NCBI GenBank assembly: GCA_938007935.1
Contig: CALLMD010000010.1
Span: forward strand, 62,001-126,000
DNA length: 64,000 bases
Direction of reading: 5' to 3'
Source: an uncultured Hellea sp.
GTDB lineage: Bacteria > Pseudomonadota > Alphaproteobacteria > Caulobacterales > Maricaulaceae
Shown here: one piece after another, positions 1 to 9,158 of the stretch
How the letters are laid out: each line of letters starts with the position of its first letter
Position numbering within the stretch: position 1 is the first letter of the stretch
Notes under the pieces: generated by a model
What the model was told of the DNA's origin: nothing
The model's database searches: none
The model's input: only the letters and a program-made list of their open reading frames with translations
Program-made: the position numbers and the translations under genes

Positions 1-1315
1 AGGGGATGATTTTTGCCGCTCTGCGCTTGGGCTCTCGGAGGAGCAATTAAATACGCATGGCTCTGATATTCTGCCGCTATTAGGCTTTGACGCAGAGGCT
101 ATTGAAGCCGCCAATGTGCACTGCTCTGGCGCGATGACGCTTGAGGGCGCGCCCCATCTGATGGCTGAGCATCTTCCCGTCTTTGATTGCGCCACGCCTT
201 GCGGGCGCGTGGGCACACGGTCGCTAAGTGCGGAATCCCATATTTTAATGATGGCCGCGGCCCAGCCCTTTATCTCTGGCGCGATTTCAAAGACGGTAAA
301 TATGCCCGCCGCAGCAACCATTGATGAATGCGCCGATATTTACCTACAAGCCCATAATTTGGGCCTTAAGGCGATTGCGCTATACCGAGATGGCTCCAAG
401 CTTTCGCAACCGCTTAATTCTGCGGTCTTCTCTGACCTTGAGCTCGATGAACTTGATGAAGCGATAGAGCGTCCAAGCGCCGCCAAAGCCGCGATTGGGG
501 CAGAACGCATTGTTGAAAAAATCATCGAGAAGGTCGTGGTCAAACCGATTGAGCGCGAGCGCCTGCCTGATCGGCGTACGGGTTATATTCAAAAGTCCTC
601 CGTTGGCGGACATAAGGTCTATCTGCATACGGGCGAATTTTCCGATGGAAGCCTTGGCGAGATTTTCATTGATATGCATAAAGAAGGCGCGGCCTTTAGA
701 AGCTTGATGAATAATTTTGCCATCGCGATTTCAATCGGGCTTCAATATGGCGTCCCGCTAGAAGAATTTGTCGAAGCCTATGTCTTTACCCGCTTTGAAC
801 CTTCGGGCCATGTCACGGGCAATGACCGCATTAAATTCGCAAACTCGATCCTCGATTATATCTTCCGCGAGCTTGGTATTTCCTATCTTGGCTGGGACGA
901 TCTCGCCCATGTTGATCCCAATTCAGCGGCGGGCGATCAGCTAGGTCTCGGCGCGGCTGAAAGACATGCGGGCCGCGGGGAAGAAGATGAGCAATTAATG
1001 CTGCCCGGCTATTCCAAAGGCTTTAACCGCGAAAATTCTGGTGATGATAACATCGTCCCCTTTAGCATGCCCAAGGCGGATAATGACGACCCTTTAGCGC
1101 TAGAACTCGACGCAGAAACGCTTGATGTCGATATCACAGAAATCCAGAAATCCGGAACATCGGGGTCGGTGACAAGCACGCCATCTGCGGCGCAAACAGC
1201 GCGCTTCCAAGGCTATACAGGCGACCCCTGCCCCGAATGCGGCCATTTCACCTTAATCCGAAATGGCACCTGCCAGAAATGCGATAGCTGCGGCACGACA
1301 ACGGGCTGTTCTTAG
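1..1315 (+). CDS. nrdJ: Class II (B12-dependent) ribonucleotide reductase, 3' part
   Basis: The reading frame is open from base 2, so the gene begins outside the window and only its last ~438 codons are here. The family reduces ribonucleotides to deoxyribonucleotides using adenosylcobalamin. Seen: the barrel region with the CGRVGTRS and [16 protein letters not shown] stretches, the [13 protein letters not shown] motif, and a C-terminal cysteine cluster (CPECG, then CQKCDSCG and a last Cys before the stop), which in this family relays electrons to the active site. A long acidic linker lies between the catalytic part and the Cys tail. A short perfect hairpin follows the stop. The family call is secure; the 5' part cannot be judged. 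Confidence 0.93.
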   Translation, partial: GDDFCRSALGLSEEQLNTHGSDILPLLGFDAEAIEAANVHCSGAMTLEGAPHLMAEHLPVFDCATPCGRVGTRSLSAESHILMMAAAQPFISGAISKTVNMPAAATIDECADIYLQAHNLGLKAIALYRDGSKLSQPLNSAVFSDLELDELDEAIERPSAAKAAIGAERIVEKIIEKVVVKPIERERLPDRRTGYIQKSSVGGHKVYLHTGEFSDGSLGEIFIDMHKEGAAFRSLMNNFAIAISIGLQYGVPLEEFVEAYVFTRFEPSGHVTGNDRIKFANSILDYIFRELGISYLGWDDLAHVDPNSAAGDQLGLGAAERHAGRGEEDEQLMLPGYSKGFNRENSGDDNIVPFSMPKADNDDPLALELDAETLDVDITEIQKSGTSGSVTSTPSAAQTARFQGYTGDPCPECGHFTLIRNGTCQKCDSCGTTTGCS

Positions 1316-1320
1316 TACCG

Positions 1321-1337
1321 GTTCTAGCTACTAGAAC
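1321..1337. other. Perfect 7-bp hairpin between convergent genes
   Basis: GTTCTAG and CTAGAAC flank a 3-base loop just after the nrdJ stop codon. There is no T run on either strand, so it is not a standard intrinsic terminator. It may protect or end the nrdJ transcript. Confidence 0.4.
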
Positions 1338-1364
1338 GCTCTAAGAATAACGCTCACGTAGGGT

Positions 1365-1736
1365 CTATTTTAATAACTGTGGGATGAAGAATATTACACC
1401 TATGTAAAATGTGGTCATGCAAATCATCAACATCTTTCCAATTTGCCCCCATTTAACGGCTACATATAAACTTAAATCACTGGTAAGGTGAGTCGGAAGT
1501 AATGTGGTTAAGTATTCATAAGCACGTTTACTTTGCATAGCAGCAGCAAAAGTTTGTCCATTTAATTTTGTTATAGAATTCTCTTCAGCATGCTTCTTGA
1601 GTGCTTTTTTATTTTCTCTTCGAAATACGGTAATTAAGGTTGTTGATAGAGTTCCCATTATCCAGAATAACGTGAAGAAAAATGCATAGACCGTACTCAG
1701 CAAGCTATAGTTTTTAATATTCACGCAAAAAACCAT
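1365..1736 (-). CDS. Small AT-rich membrane protein, unknown
   Basis: I do not recognise this protein. It has about 123 residues if the ATG at 1736 is used; a GTG 18 bases upstream is also possible and neither has a convincing ribosome site. A long hydrophobic segment lies near the N-terminus (YAFFFTLFWIMGTL) and a second one ends the protein (MLMICMTTFYIGVIFFI), with a basic, charged stretch between them, suggesting two membrane helices and a loop of about 60 residues. The base composition is clearly more AT-rich than nrdJ and coq9 on either side, consistent with acquired DNA or a fast-evolving orphan. Confidence 0.5.
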   Translation of the reverse strand: MVFCVNIKNYSLLSTVYAFFFTLFWIMGTLSTTLITVFRRENKKALKKHAEENSITKLNGQTFAAAMQSKRAYEYLTTLLPTHLTSDLSLYVAVKWGQIGKMLMICMTTFYIGVIFFIPQLLK

Positions 1737-1890
1737 AATGGAACTGAGCTCCACATAAAGAACGTAACTTTAAAAAAAGGTGGTAACCTCTTAATGGCAT
1801 CTCCCGTTTGCTTTAAAAGTTCCATACAAAAGTATCTATCATATTTTTGCGACGTGTCATCTGAGAGACACTTAGTGTATGAGAAAAAAA

Positions 1891-2568
1891 TTAACTTCTA
1901 CGTCGACGGCGGCGGCGTTTGCCCGTTCCGCCGTAACGCAGAACGCCTAACACCTCAGCGGGGTTAGGCCAGTTTTTCGTCTTGGATTTAAACTCCCATT
2001 TGGCTTTCTCAAACTGCATCACATTGGCAATACGCGCATCGAGAAAGGCGCGGGCTTTCGTCTTTTCAGGGTCACTCTCACCAAGCCAAACCGCCATAGT
2101 CGCGGTGATAACGCCAGAGAGTATTGTCCGCTTTGAATAGTAATTGGCGTCCGTACTCGTATCACCAATAGCGCGCCAGATAATGTCGGCGCTATTCCAG
2201 ATGTGTTTAGGCCCATGGCCCATTGCATCAGGCAAACTCAGGCGGGCCGCTGCGCGCCGCGCCGCCTCTTCATGGGGCCCAATCGCGTATAGACGCGCGA
2301 GAACGCCTGCCGTGACTTTATCTCTGATTTTCATTCCAGAGTGATCAAGGGCCGCCATATCATTCGCGGCGGCGCGGTTCATCTCTTCGGACCAAAAAGC
2401 GATGACCTCTAGCGGGCCTTCGGGGAAATAAAGGTCGGCTGCGCCTTTGGGTAAATCCGTATTGCCCACGGCTTCCTTAAGGCTTTTAGCCGTCCAGCCA
2501 TCAAAGGCCGCGATGGGTAGCATGGCCTTTAAAATCGCAAGGCGCGCAGTATAAGACGGGTCAGTCAT
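1891..2568 (-). CDS. COQ9 family ubiquinone biosynthesis protein
   Basis: At 225 residues it matches the bacterial COQ9 family, a TetR-like fold lipid-binding protein that supports the ubiquinone hydroxylation step (COQ7 in eukaryotes). Seen: an N-terminal helical part (ILKAMLPIAAFDGWT, the usual family opening), the region rich in Ala and Arg around residues 95-110, and the WRAIGDTSTDANYYSKR signature with TILSGV following, which is the best-conserved stretch of the family. The C-terminus is unusual: seven consecutive arginines before the final Ser, possibly a nucleic-acid or membrane contact. It is followed in the same direction, from the other side, by no close partner; the ABC exporter genes end just upstream of its start. 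Confidence 0.85.
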   Translation of the reverse strand: MTDPSYTARLAILKAMLPIAAFDGWTAKSLKEAVGNTDLPKGAADLYFPEGPLEVIAFWSEEMNRAAANDMAALDHSGMKIRDKVTAGVLARLYAIGPHEEAARRAAARLSLPDAMGHGPKHIWNSADIIWRAIGDTSTDANYYSKRTILSGVITATMAVWLGESDPEKTKARAFLDARIANVMQFEKAKWEFKSKTKNWPNPAEVLGVLRYGGTGKRRRRRRRS

Positions 2569-2590
2569 AGCGCCTTATAGCGCGACAATC

Positions 2591-4069
2591 CTAATTTGTC
2601 TTGCGGCGTAATATCTTACGCTTAAACCAATCCGTAACGCCCTTCACGCCAGCCCCTGAGAGGACGCCGAAACGGAATATGCGTTCCGCCAGAATAATAA
2701 CGCCAATTGATAAAATCCCTAAGAATAGAGCTGATAAGCAAAGCTCCCAAAGCGGCGGGTCCGAGGGCAAACGCACAATGGCCGCAAATGGCGCAGATAA
2801 AGGAAACCAACTTGCAAATGTCAGAATGGGACTATCTGGCGAATTCATGCCCAAAGGCACAACCATGATGCAGGCAGTGAGAACAAGCATAATCGGCGTT
2901 GTTAGCGTTTGTGCGTCCTGCATCGACTCTGCCACAGAACCAAGCGCGATGAAGAAAGCCCCATAAAAAATATAACCCAAGATAAGGAAGATGATGAAAA
3001 AGACGATCATCTTAAGCGTGAAGGTATTTTTCAATCCTTCCGCGATTTCAGGATCGCCAAAGAGAATAAAGCCGATAACCGCGCCAATACCGATAATAAT
3101 ATAGGGCAGCATCGCCGTGATGGTGAGCGCGGCCACGCCGAGCAACTTTCCAAAAATTATCTCTGTAAAGCGCGTTGAGGCCAACATCATTTCCAGCAGC
3201 TTATTCATCTTTTCCTCAAGCATTGAGGTCAAGAGCATATAGGCGCCCGAAAAGACGGTGAGCCATAACATTCCAGATAAAATTGCGGCGGCTATAAAGG
3301 GCACGCGGTCAGTCATCGTGACCTTTTGGGAGCCGCCCTCTTTCACATTGGTTTTTGTCGGGTCAAAAGTATTAATTGTCACCGCGCCTTTTCGCGCCGC
3401 GTCCAGCCCCTCGCGAGATAGATTTCCGCCCGCGAGATACCCATCCATAGCAAGGCTTCGGAAATAGCCTTTAGCTAATCTTTCCGCTTCGGGATTATTA
3501 AAATTCGGAGACCAATAATCAGCCTTAATACCCTCATCTTCATAGATATGAATAACGCCATTTAATTTAACCTCTTCGCCCTGATATGTCGCCATTTTAT
3601 CCTCGCGCATATAGGCTTTAAGCTCATCAAGATCATTGGAGGGAGGCTCGATAAATATCATATTCGAGTCAGGAATTTTTAATCTCTCCCCAGCGCCCGG
3701 AATTTTGGCCTCTAAATAATCTTGACCCGCCTGCGCCCCTTTTTCCGCCACAAGCATTTCAAACTCTTTCGCTTGCGTCTCGGGCAGTAGTGTTTTCCCA
3801 AGCGTTGACATCACCTCTTCGGCAATTTCGCGTTTATTATCCGCATCAAGCTGAATAATCGCAGCCTTATGAAGGCCTGTCTCATCCAAGACCGTTTCAT
3901 AGCGCGTAGGCGAGACCTTAAAATCCCATGAGGATGCAAAAAATCCTAAAATGCCAAATATAAAGGGCATGAAGAATGAAAGCCAAAACCCCCATGTTTT
4001 GACATAGCCAAGATAATCTCGCCGCGCGATAAGGTAAGTTCTTCGCATATTTATAGCTGGCAGTCTCAT
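2591..4069 (-). CDS. ABC-2 type transporter permease (NatB-like)
   Basis: This 492-residue membrane protein has one N-terminal helix (residues ~25-47), a large extracytoplasmic domain of about 200 residues, and five to six helices in the C-terminal half (about 255-480), the layout of NatB/YhaP-type ABC-2 exporters. The segment EEKMNKLLEMMLASTRFTEI before the second helix group is typical of the family, where it precedes the coupling region. It overlaps the upstream ATPase gene by four bases, so the two are translationally coupled and should form one exporter. The substrate cannot be read from sequence; relatives move sodium or peptides. Confidence 0.85.
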   Translation of the reverse strand: MRLPAINMRRTYLIARRDYLGYVKTWGFWLSFFMPFIFGILGFFASSWDFKVSPTRYETVLDETGLHKAAIIQLDADNKREIAEEVMSTLGKTLLPETQAKEFEMLVAEKGAQAGQDYLEAKIPGAGERLKIPDSNMIFIEPPSNDLDELKAYMREDKMATYQGEEVKLNGVIHIYEDEGIKADYWSPNFNNPEAERLAKGYFRSLAMDGYLAGGNLSREGLDAARKGAVTINTFDPTKTNVKEGGSQKVTMTDRVPFIAAAILSGMLWLTVFSGAYMLLTSMLEEKMNKLLEMMLASTRFTEIIFGKLLGVAALTITAMLPYIIIGIGAVIGFILFGDPEIAEGLKNTFTLKMIVFFIIFLILGYIFYGAFFIALGSVAESMQDAQTLTTPIMLVLTACIMVVPLGMNSPDSPILTFASWFPLSAPFAAIVRLPSDPPLWELCLSALFLGILSIGVIILAERIFRFGVLSGAGVKGVTDWFKRKILRRKTN

Positions 4070-5019
4070 GCCCTGACCTCCATATTCGCTATCTCCATCT
4101 CAGCGCGCATATCCTCGCCCACCATCGCAACAAAAGCTTCATGCAAGGTTGGTGGTTTCGGCTCAAATCGCGTGAGGTTGATTTTCTCAAAAACGCAGCG
4201 CTCGAGAACTTCTTGGCTATTGGCTTTGTCTTTTAATATCAGATTTAGCGCGCCATCTTCGCGGGGTATTATAGACGTGGCAAAGGGTGACATAAGCTCG
4301 GTTAGACGGTCGTCATCAGACCCAATCACCATGCGGCGCGGCGCTTTGGAAAGGGCGTCATCCGTTGAGCCATCAAAAACCTTTCGTCCGCCCGCCATCA
4401 AAATAATCCGGTCGCACAGGCGCTCGGCATGTTCCATCACATGGGTGGAGAAAATAATTGTGCGGCCACGCTCAGCAATCTCGCGCACCATGGCCTCAAG
4501 CACTTGTTGATTAACGGGATCCAGACCTGAAAAGGGCTCATCTAAAATATAAAATTCGGGATCATGGGCAATCGCGGCCAAGAGCTGAACCTTTTGCGCC
4601 ATGCCTTTGGACATATCTTTATTTTTTTTACGCTTGGCTTCAGAGAGGCCATATTTATCCAGCATCTCATCCGCGATTTTAAAGGCCTCTTTGCCCTTCA
4701 TGCCGTTAAGCCGCGCCATATGCGCAATGCTTTCCCGCGCCGTTTGTTTTTTATAAAGCCCGCGCTCTTCGGGCAAAAACCCGATGCGGCCAAAGCTGCT
4801 CTCTGCCCCGGGCGCGCCGCCAAATAATTTAATTTCGCCGCTATCGGGTTTGATAAGCCCCAGCGCCATACGTAATGTTGTAGTTTTCCCCGCCCCGTTC
4901 GGGCCAAGAAACCCAATAATCTCGCCGGGCTGGACCGTGAAACTGACATCTTCAACGGCAACTTTGCCTGCAAAAGCTTTGGACACGTTATGGATAGATA
5001 GAGGAGAGGCAATAGTCAT
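4066..5019 (-). CDS. ABC transporter ATP-binding protein (NatA-like)
   Basis: This is the energising subunit of the exporter encoded with the permease downstream. Seen: Walker A (GPNGAGKTT, near residue 40), a signature region SKGMAQKVQ that departs from the usual LSGGQ but is common in NatA-type ATPases, Walker B followed by DEPFSGLDP, and a switch His (STHVMEHA). The ~90 residues after the nucleotide-binding domain form the C-terminal extension typical of ABC-2 exporter ATPases and end in a conserved-looking HEAFVAMV stretch. The gene is divergent from cysK, with 144 bases between them that must hold both promoters. Confidence 0.88.
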   Translation of the reverse strand: MTIASPLSIHNVSKAFAGKVAVEDVSFTVQPGEIIGFLGPNGAGKTTTLRMALGLIKPDSGEIKLFGGAPGAESSFGRIGFLPEERGLYKKQTARESIAHMARLNGMKGKEAFKIADEMLDKYGLSEAKRKKNKDMSKGMAQKVQLLAAIAHDPEFYILDEPFSGLDPVNQQVLEAMVREIAERGRTIIFSTHVMEHAERLCDRIILMAGGRKVFDGSTDDALSKAPRRMVIGSDDDRLTELMSPFATSIIPREDGALNLILKDKANSQEVLERCVFEKINLTRFEPKPPTLHEAFVAMVGEDMRAEMEIANMEVRA

Positions 5020-5163
5020 ACTTTTCCATCTGCCTTATTGTTTATCGATAATCAATAGATTTCGCTATTTGATGATGATTATTTGGTAAATAGAGCATTT
5101 AATGCGCCTCGACTTGGGCCCCTCTATTCCGCTATGTATCGCCCCATCTAAATAGAGGACGAT

Positions 5164-6102
5164 ATGACAGAATTATTACGCGGAAAAATCTACGACAATA
5201 TTATGCAGACCATGGGCAATACGCCGCTTGTGCGCTTTCCGCGTATCACCGAAGGATTGCCAGCTGATCTGTGCTATAAGCTTGAATTTTTCAACCCTAT
5301 CGCCTCCGTCAAAGACCGTATCGCGATCGCCATGATTGAAAGCCTTGAAGCGTCAGGCGAGCTAAAACCGGGCGGGACAATTGTTGAGCCAACTTCGGGC
5401 AATACGGGGATTGGCGTTGCCTTTGCCGCCGCGGCCAAGAGCTATAAAGCCATCCTCGTCATGCCCGAGCAAATGTCGATTGAACGCCGTAAAATGATGA
5501 AGCTTTTGGGCGCTGAATTAGTTCTCACCGAAGCTTCTGGCGGCATACCCGCTGCCCAAGCCAAGGCCGATGAGATTTGCAAGGCCACACCCGGCGCTGT
5601 TCAAGCCGGTCAATTCGTAAATCCCGCAAACCCTGCTATTCACTATAAAACTACCGGTCCTGAAATCTGGAATGATTGCAACGGCGAAGTTGACGCCTTT
5701 ATAGCAGGAGTTGGCACGGGCGGAACGCTCACAGGCGCGGGACGTTTCCTCAAAGAGAAAAATCCGAATTGCCAAATCATCGCTGTTGAGCCTGTTGGCT
5801 CACCCATGATTTCTAAAGGCGAAAAAGGGCCACATAAAATTCAAGGGATTGGCGCAGGGTTTTTGCCTGATGTTCTAGATACTGACCTCATTGATGATGT
5901 CGTGACGATAGAAAGCGAAGCCGCCTTTGGAACCGCGAAACATGTTGCCGCCGAAGACGGGGTACCTATCGGGATTAGCTCTGGCGCGGCTGTCGCGGCG
6001 AGCCTGATTGTCGGCGCGCGGCCTAATATGCGCGGTAAACGCATTGTCACAATTATTCCAAGCTTTGCGGAGCGCTATCTCTCCACGCCGCTTTTTGATT
6101 AG
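5164..6102 (+). CDS. cysK: Cysteine synthase A (O-acetylserine sulfhydrylase)
   Basis: It makes L-cysteine from O-acetylserine and sulfide using pyridoxal phosphate. Seen: NTPLVRF near the start, the PLP lysine in NPIASVKDR, the substrate loop EPTSGNTGIG, the phosphate-binding glycines GVGTGGTLTG, and the GISSGAA stretch in the C-terminal part. Length (312) is normal for CysK. The ATG is preceded by AGAGGA at good spacing. A 9-bp imperfect hairpin (6105-6124) separates it from the next gene, a MoeB/ThiF enzyme 25 bases downstream, which suggests an operon joining sulfur assimilation and sulfur-carrier activation. Confidence 0.95.
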   Translation: MTELLRGKIYDNIMQTMGNTPLVRFPRITEGLPADLCYKLEFFNPIASVKDRIAIAMIESLEASGELKPGGTIVEPTSGNTGIGVAFAAAAKSYKAILVMPEQMSIERRKMMKLLGAELVLTEASGGIPAAQAKADEICKATPGAVQAGQFVNPANPAIHYKTTGPEIWNDCNGEVDAFIAGVGTGGTLTGAGRFLKEKNPNCQIIAVEPVGSPMISKGEKGPHKIQGIGAGFLPDVLDTDLIDDVVTIESEAAFGTAKHVAAEDGVPIGISSGAAVAASLIVGARPNMRGKRIVTIIPSFAERYLSTPLFD

Positions 6103-6104
6103 TT

Positions 6105-6124
6105 GGAATTAGGGACCTAATTTC
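6105..6124 (+). other. Intercistronic hairpin between cysK and the MoeB gene
   Basis: GGAATTAGG and CCTAATTTC (one G-T pair) flank a two-base centre and sit immediately before the start codon of the next gene. No T run follows, so attenuation or mRNA processing is more likely than termination. Confidence 0.35.
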
Positions 6125-6127
6125 AAC

Positions 6128-6871
6128 ATGACCCCCGACTCCATCAAACGTTATGCCCGTCACCTTGTGCTCAAGGAAATTGGCGGCCCGGGGCAACAGG
6201 CTTTGCTTGCCTCTCGCGTGGCCATAGTTGGTGCGGGCGGGCTAGGCGGGCCTGTCGGCCTCTACCTTGCCGCGGCGGGGGTTGGGCATATCACCATCAT
6301 TGATGATGATAAGGTCGAGCTTTCAAACCTACAAAGGCAAGTCCAATTCACCGCCACTGATATTGGCATGGAAAAAGCCATTGTGACGGCCGATACGCTC
6401 AAAGATTTAGATCCAGATATTAACGCAAAAGCGAATGTAACGCGGCTTAATGCTGATAACGCAGAAACCTTGCTCGCGGGGCATGATCTTATCATTGACG
6501 GGGTGGATGATTTTACCTCGCGCTTTGCCATTAACGGCGCAGCGCTGGCTTTAAAAACGCCGCTTATCTCTGGCGCGCTTGGCCGCTTTCAAGGACAAGT
6601 CAGCGCGCACCGCTCAAATGGCACAGGGCCGTGCTATCAGTGCCTCGTCCCAGATATACCGCCTGACGCGCAGACCTGCTCTGAGGTCGGCGTTGTTGGC
6701 GCATTGGCGGGTATCATTGGCTCAGTTATGGCCTTAGAAGCCGTGAAACTTATTACAGGTGCTGGCGCGCCGCTTTGCGGGAAATTATGGCTTTATGACG
6801 GGCTCAAAGCTGAGGCGCGAACCGTTGCCCTGCCTAAAGACCCAGATTGCCCTGCCTGTAAAGATCTTTAA
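6128..6871 (+). CDS. moeB: MoeB/ThiF family adenylyltransferase
   Basis: E1-like enzymes of this family adenylate the C-terminal glycine of MoaD or ThiS before sulfur transfer. Seen: the nucleotide-binding GAGGLGGP motif near residue 37, the DDDKVELSNLQRQ stretch with the catalytic Arg/Gln, the DGVDDFTSR loop, paired zinc cysteines (CYQC in the middle, CPAC near the end) and the Cys of TCSEVGVVGAL. The 247-residue length means no C-terminal rhodanese domain. It follows cysK by 25 bases. MoeB versus ThiF cannot be decided from the sequence alone because the specific carrier is not nearby, so the symbol is a best guess. Confidence 0.85.
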   Translation: MTPDSIKRYARHLVLKEIGGPGQQALLASRVAIVGAGGLGGPVGLYLAAAGVGHITIIDDDKVELSNLQRQVQFTATDIGMEKAIVTADTLKDLDPDINAKANVTRLNADNAETLLAGHDLIIDGVDDFTSRFAINGAALALKTPLISGALGRFQGQVSAHRSNGTGPCYQCLVPDIPPDAQTCSEVGVVGALAGIIGSVMALEAVKLITGAGAPLCGKLWLYDGLKAEARTVALPKDPDCPACKDL

Positions 6872-6882
6872 GCTATGCCTGA

Positions 6883-7326
6883 TTATAAACGGCGGCGATT
6901 ATAGGTGACTTTAATGCCCGAACCGCGCCGACCGCCATATCCGCGCCTACCATATCCGCGCGTGCGATAAGCGCGTCTGCCGCCAAATGCACCAATAGGC
7001 GCATAATATCTGCGGCCATAACGCGAACGACTACGTGGTTGCTGCGCTTCATCTAGCTGACTTTCAAGACCATCTATTCGTTCGGCTTGCGCGGCCAATC
7101 TCTCATTTTGAAGCGCCAGTCTTTGTGCGTTAATCTGGTCCGCCTCGCGATTATCTTGAACAACGACCGGAACGTAAGGCGCCGCCATAGGCGTGCCGCG
7201 GTAAACTTTAACCCCGTTTTCACAAGCGGGTACGATACTGCTATTGGCCCAGTTTGGACATGACGCCATAGCCGTCATCGGAAAGCAAAGACTAAGAGCA
7301 AAAATTGAAAGTGAGAGCTTACGCAT
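6883..7326 (-). CDS. Secreted RGY-rich small protein, unknown
   Basis: I start at the ATG at 7326, which has GGAGA at correct spacing and opens a clear signal peptide (MRKLSLSIFALSLC, cleavage likely after AMA). The mature part has a short segment with two cysteines, a proline/valine stretch, a heptad-like helix (about residues 70-100: repeated Leu, Gln, Arg, Glu) and a C-terminal tail rich in Arg, Gly and Tyr repeats. Such proteins are exported and often surface or matrix associated, but I recognise no family. It is convergent with the MoeB gene, only 11 bases apart. Confidence 0.6.
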   Translation of the reverse strand: MRKLSLSIFALSLCFPMTAMASCPNWANSSIVPACENGVKVYRGTPMAAPYVPVVVQDNREADQINAQRLALQNERLAAQAERIDGLESQLDEAQQPRSRSRYGRRYYAPIGAFGGRRAYRTRGYGRRGYGGRRGSGIKVTYNRRRL

Positions 7327-7386
7327 AATTATCTCCATTTGGAGCATTATGACAGAATGGGCAGATATTTCCATGCCCTGCCCGCA

Positions 7387-8097
7387 TCAGGCGAGTTTTA
7401 ATGTCAGTTTTCTGGCCGCCATCTCTTTGTAATCCGCCTCACACATCGCTAATATCTCTTTATATTCGACGGCGATAATCGGGGCAGTTTCAGGCGGCGC
7501 GCCAAACCCCGTGGAGTTTTCGACGGAGTGATACCAATAAGGCGCCCATGCCCCATCCTCTATGCGGGGGCCCGCCTCCCAGCGCAGCATCGCCGCATCA
7601 AAGGGAATATCAATCGCATGGCAAAGCTCACGCAACATTGTTTTGGGGTGCCTTAAAATATCCCTGCTATCAATGACGGGCGGGCGGCCTAATCGATCCC
7701 ATAATTTACGCTGGGAGGCAAAGCCCAAATCCCCGATCTCAAAATTTTCGCGCCCTTTAACATAGGAGGCAATCACGCGCGCAGGTTCACGGATAAGAAA
7801 AAAATGTTTGGCATCGCGCGTCCAATCCATCGGGAAGCCGTCAATCATATGGTGGGGCATATGTTTTTGAAAACTATAGGGCGTGGCGGTGGGGGCCTGA
7901 CAGATTTGCGCGGCCTTTTCTGGGTCATTTTCATGACGCGCAAGCGTTTCCTCCCGTCCGGGATGCGCGACTCCCGTGGCTTTTAGGTAAGGCGCAAAAA
8001 ACGGCTCATCTATCACAGAGCAATCCGCGCGCGCGCCAAAACTGCGCATCATCGCCGTCGAGAGATTACGCGGCCCCGACCACATGGCTATAATCAT
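7387..8097 (-). CDS. Sulfotransferase-like P-loop protein
   Basis: The N-terminal WSGPRNLSTAMMRSF resembles the 5'-phosphosulfate-binding loop of the sulfotransferase superfamily, and the FFLIREPARVIASYVKG segment (residues ~95-115) matches the second PAPS-binding motif containing the conserved Arg and Ser. The length of 236 is at the short end for the family. Proteins of this kind are often found beside branched-chain aminotransferase genes in alphaproteobacteria, as here: the aminotransferase stop codon lies 27 bases upstream on the same strand. The true substrate is unknown; a kinase-like role for the P-loop is an alternative. Confidence 0.7.
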   Translation of the reverse strand: MIIAMWSGPRNLSTAMMRSFGARADCSVIDEPFFAPYLKATGVAHPGREETLARHENDPEKAAQICQAPTATPYSFQKHMPHHMIDGFPMDWTRDAKHFFLIREPARVIASYVKGRENFEIGDLGFASQRKLWDRLGRPPVIDSRDILRHPKTMLRELCHAIDIPFDAAMLRWEAGPRIEDGAWAPYWYHSVENSTGFGAPPETAPIIAVEYKEILAMCEADYKEMAARKLTLKLA

Positions 8098-8124
8098 GGG
8101 GCTATTATCATGGGGCGATTATCA

Positions 8125-9036
8125 TCAAGAAGTATCCGCGTGAATATGCTCAAGATAAAGCCCTTGCAGCCGCTTCACCATCGCGCCGCGTTTGCCGCTG
8201 CCAATTGTGCGGCCATCAATTTGCCCCACAGGGGCAAGACCCGCAAAGGTACCCGTGGTAAAAGCTTCATCCGCGCTATAGCATTTCATCAGGCTAAAGT
8301 TCTTTTCAAAAACGGGAATGTCATTGGCTTTACAAAGATCGATAATTTTACCCCGCGTAATACCGCCCAGACAATAATCCCCGCTCGATGTCCAGACCTC
8401 GCCTTTGCGCACGATAAAGAAATGCGTCGAGTTACAGGTCGCGACAAAGCCTTGCGGGTCAAGCATCAACCCTTCATCGGCCCCTGCCTCAATCGCCTGC
8501 ACGCAGGCGGTAACGCAATTAATTTTAGAATGTGAGTTAAGCCCCGGGTCTTGAACATCAGAACGGCCACGGCGCACAGAGACCGTATAAAGCGAAAGCG
8601 GTTTCTCAGCCGTTTTAGGGTCGGCTTTTTTAAATTCAGGCGCAATGACGATAGTGGCTTTGGAAATCACAACGCGCGGGTCCTGATAAGGCGTAGAGCG
8701 CAGCCCCCGTGTGACCATGAGACGGATATGGACATCCTCACGCATGTCATTCGCAGAAAGCGTTTCATAGAGGCGCGCACTCATCTCATCTTGGCTTATC
8801 CCAATATCAAATCCTAAGGCCGCCGCCCCTTCCCAAAGCCGGTCAAGATGATCCTCCAAAAAAGCGATTTTGCCTTGGTGCACCCGAAGGCCCTCCCACA
8901 CACCATCGCCCAGCATAAAACCAGAATCAAAAACATTCACCACCGCCTTATCGCGCGGGACAAGGCTGCCATTAACATTAAAAAGCACAGAGGCATTGCG
9001 CGGATCAGGAATATAAGCATGAGAACCGTAAGACAT
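8125..9036 (-). CDS. Branched-chain / class IV aminotransferase
   Basis: PLP-dependent fold-type IV aminotransferase, the family of IlvE and D-amino acid transaminase, which transfers amino groups to 2-oxo acids. Seen: DSGFMLGDGVWEGLRV near the N-terminus, the Lys in NSHSKINCV as the probable Schiff-base residue, and GGITRGKI with the following EKNFSL, typical of the family C-terminal half. I chose the ATG at 9036 because the upstream alternative is a TTG without support. It probably shares a transcript with the sulfotransferase-like gene downstream. IlvE versus a D-amino acid enzyme is not resolved. Confidence 0.85.
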   Translation of the reverse strand: MSYGSHAYIPDPRNASVLFNVNGSLVPRDKAVVNVFDSGFMLGDGVWEGLRVHQGKIAFLEDHLDRLWEGAAALGFDIGISQDEMSARLYETLSANDMREDVHIRLMVTRGLRSTPYQDPRVVISKATIVIAPEFKKADPKTAEKPLSLYTVSVRRGRSDVQDPGLNSHSKINCVTACVQAIEAGADEGLMLDPQGFVATCNSTHFFIVRKGEVWTSSGDYCLGGITRGKIIDLCKANDIPVFEKNFSLMKCYSADEAFTTGTFAGLAPVGQIDGRTIGSGKRGAMVKRLQGLYLEHIHADTS

Positions 9037-9158
9037 GGTTATGTCTATCACTCTGCCCGGGTTTATCAAGCGGAGCGGTGGATGTTATTTTCTTGATTGA
9101 GAGGCTTATTTGGGTGAGTTAAAACTGCTTGATATTTCCAGTTTTTCAGAGGCATAAG

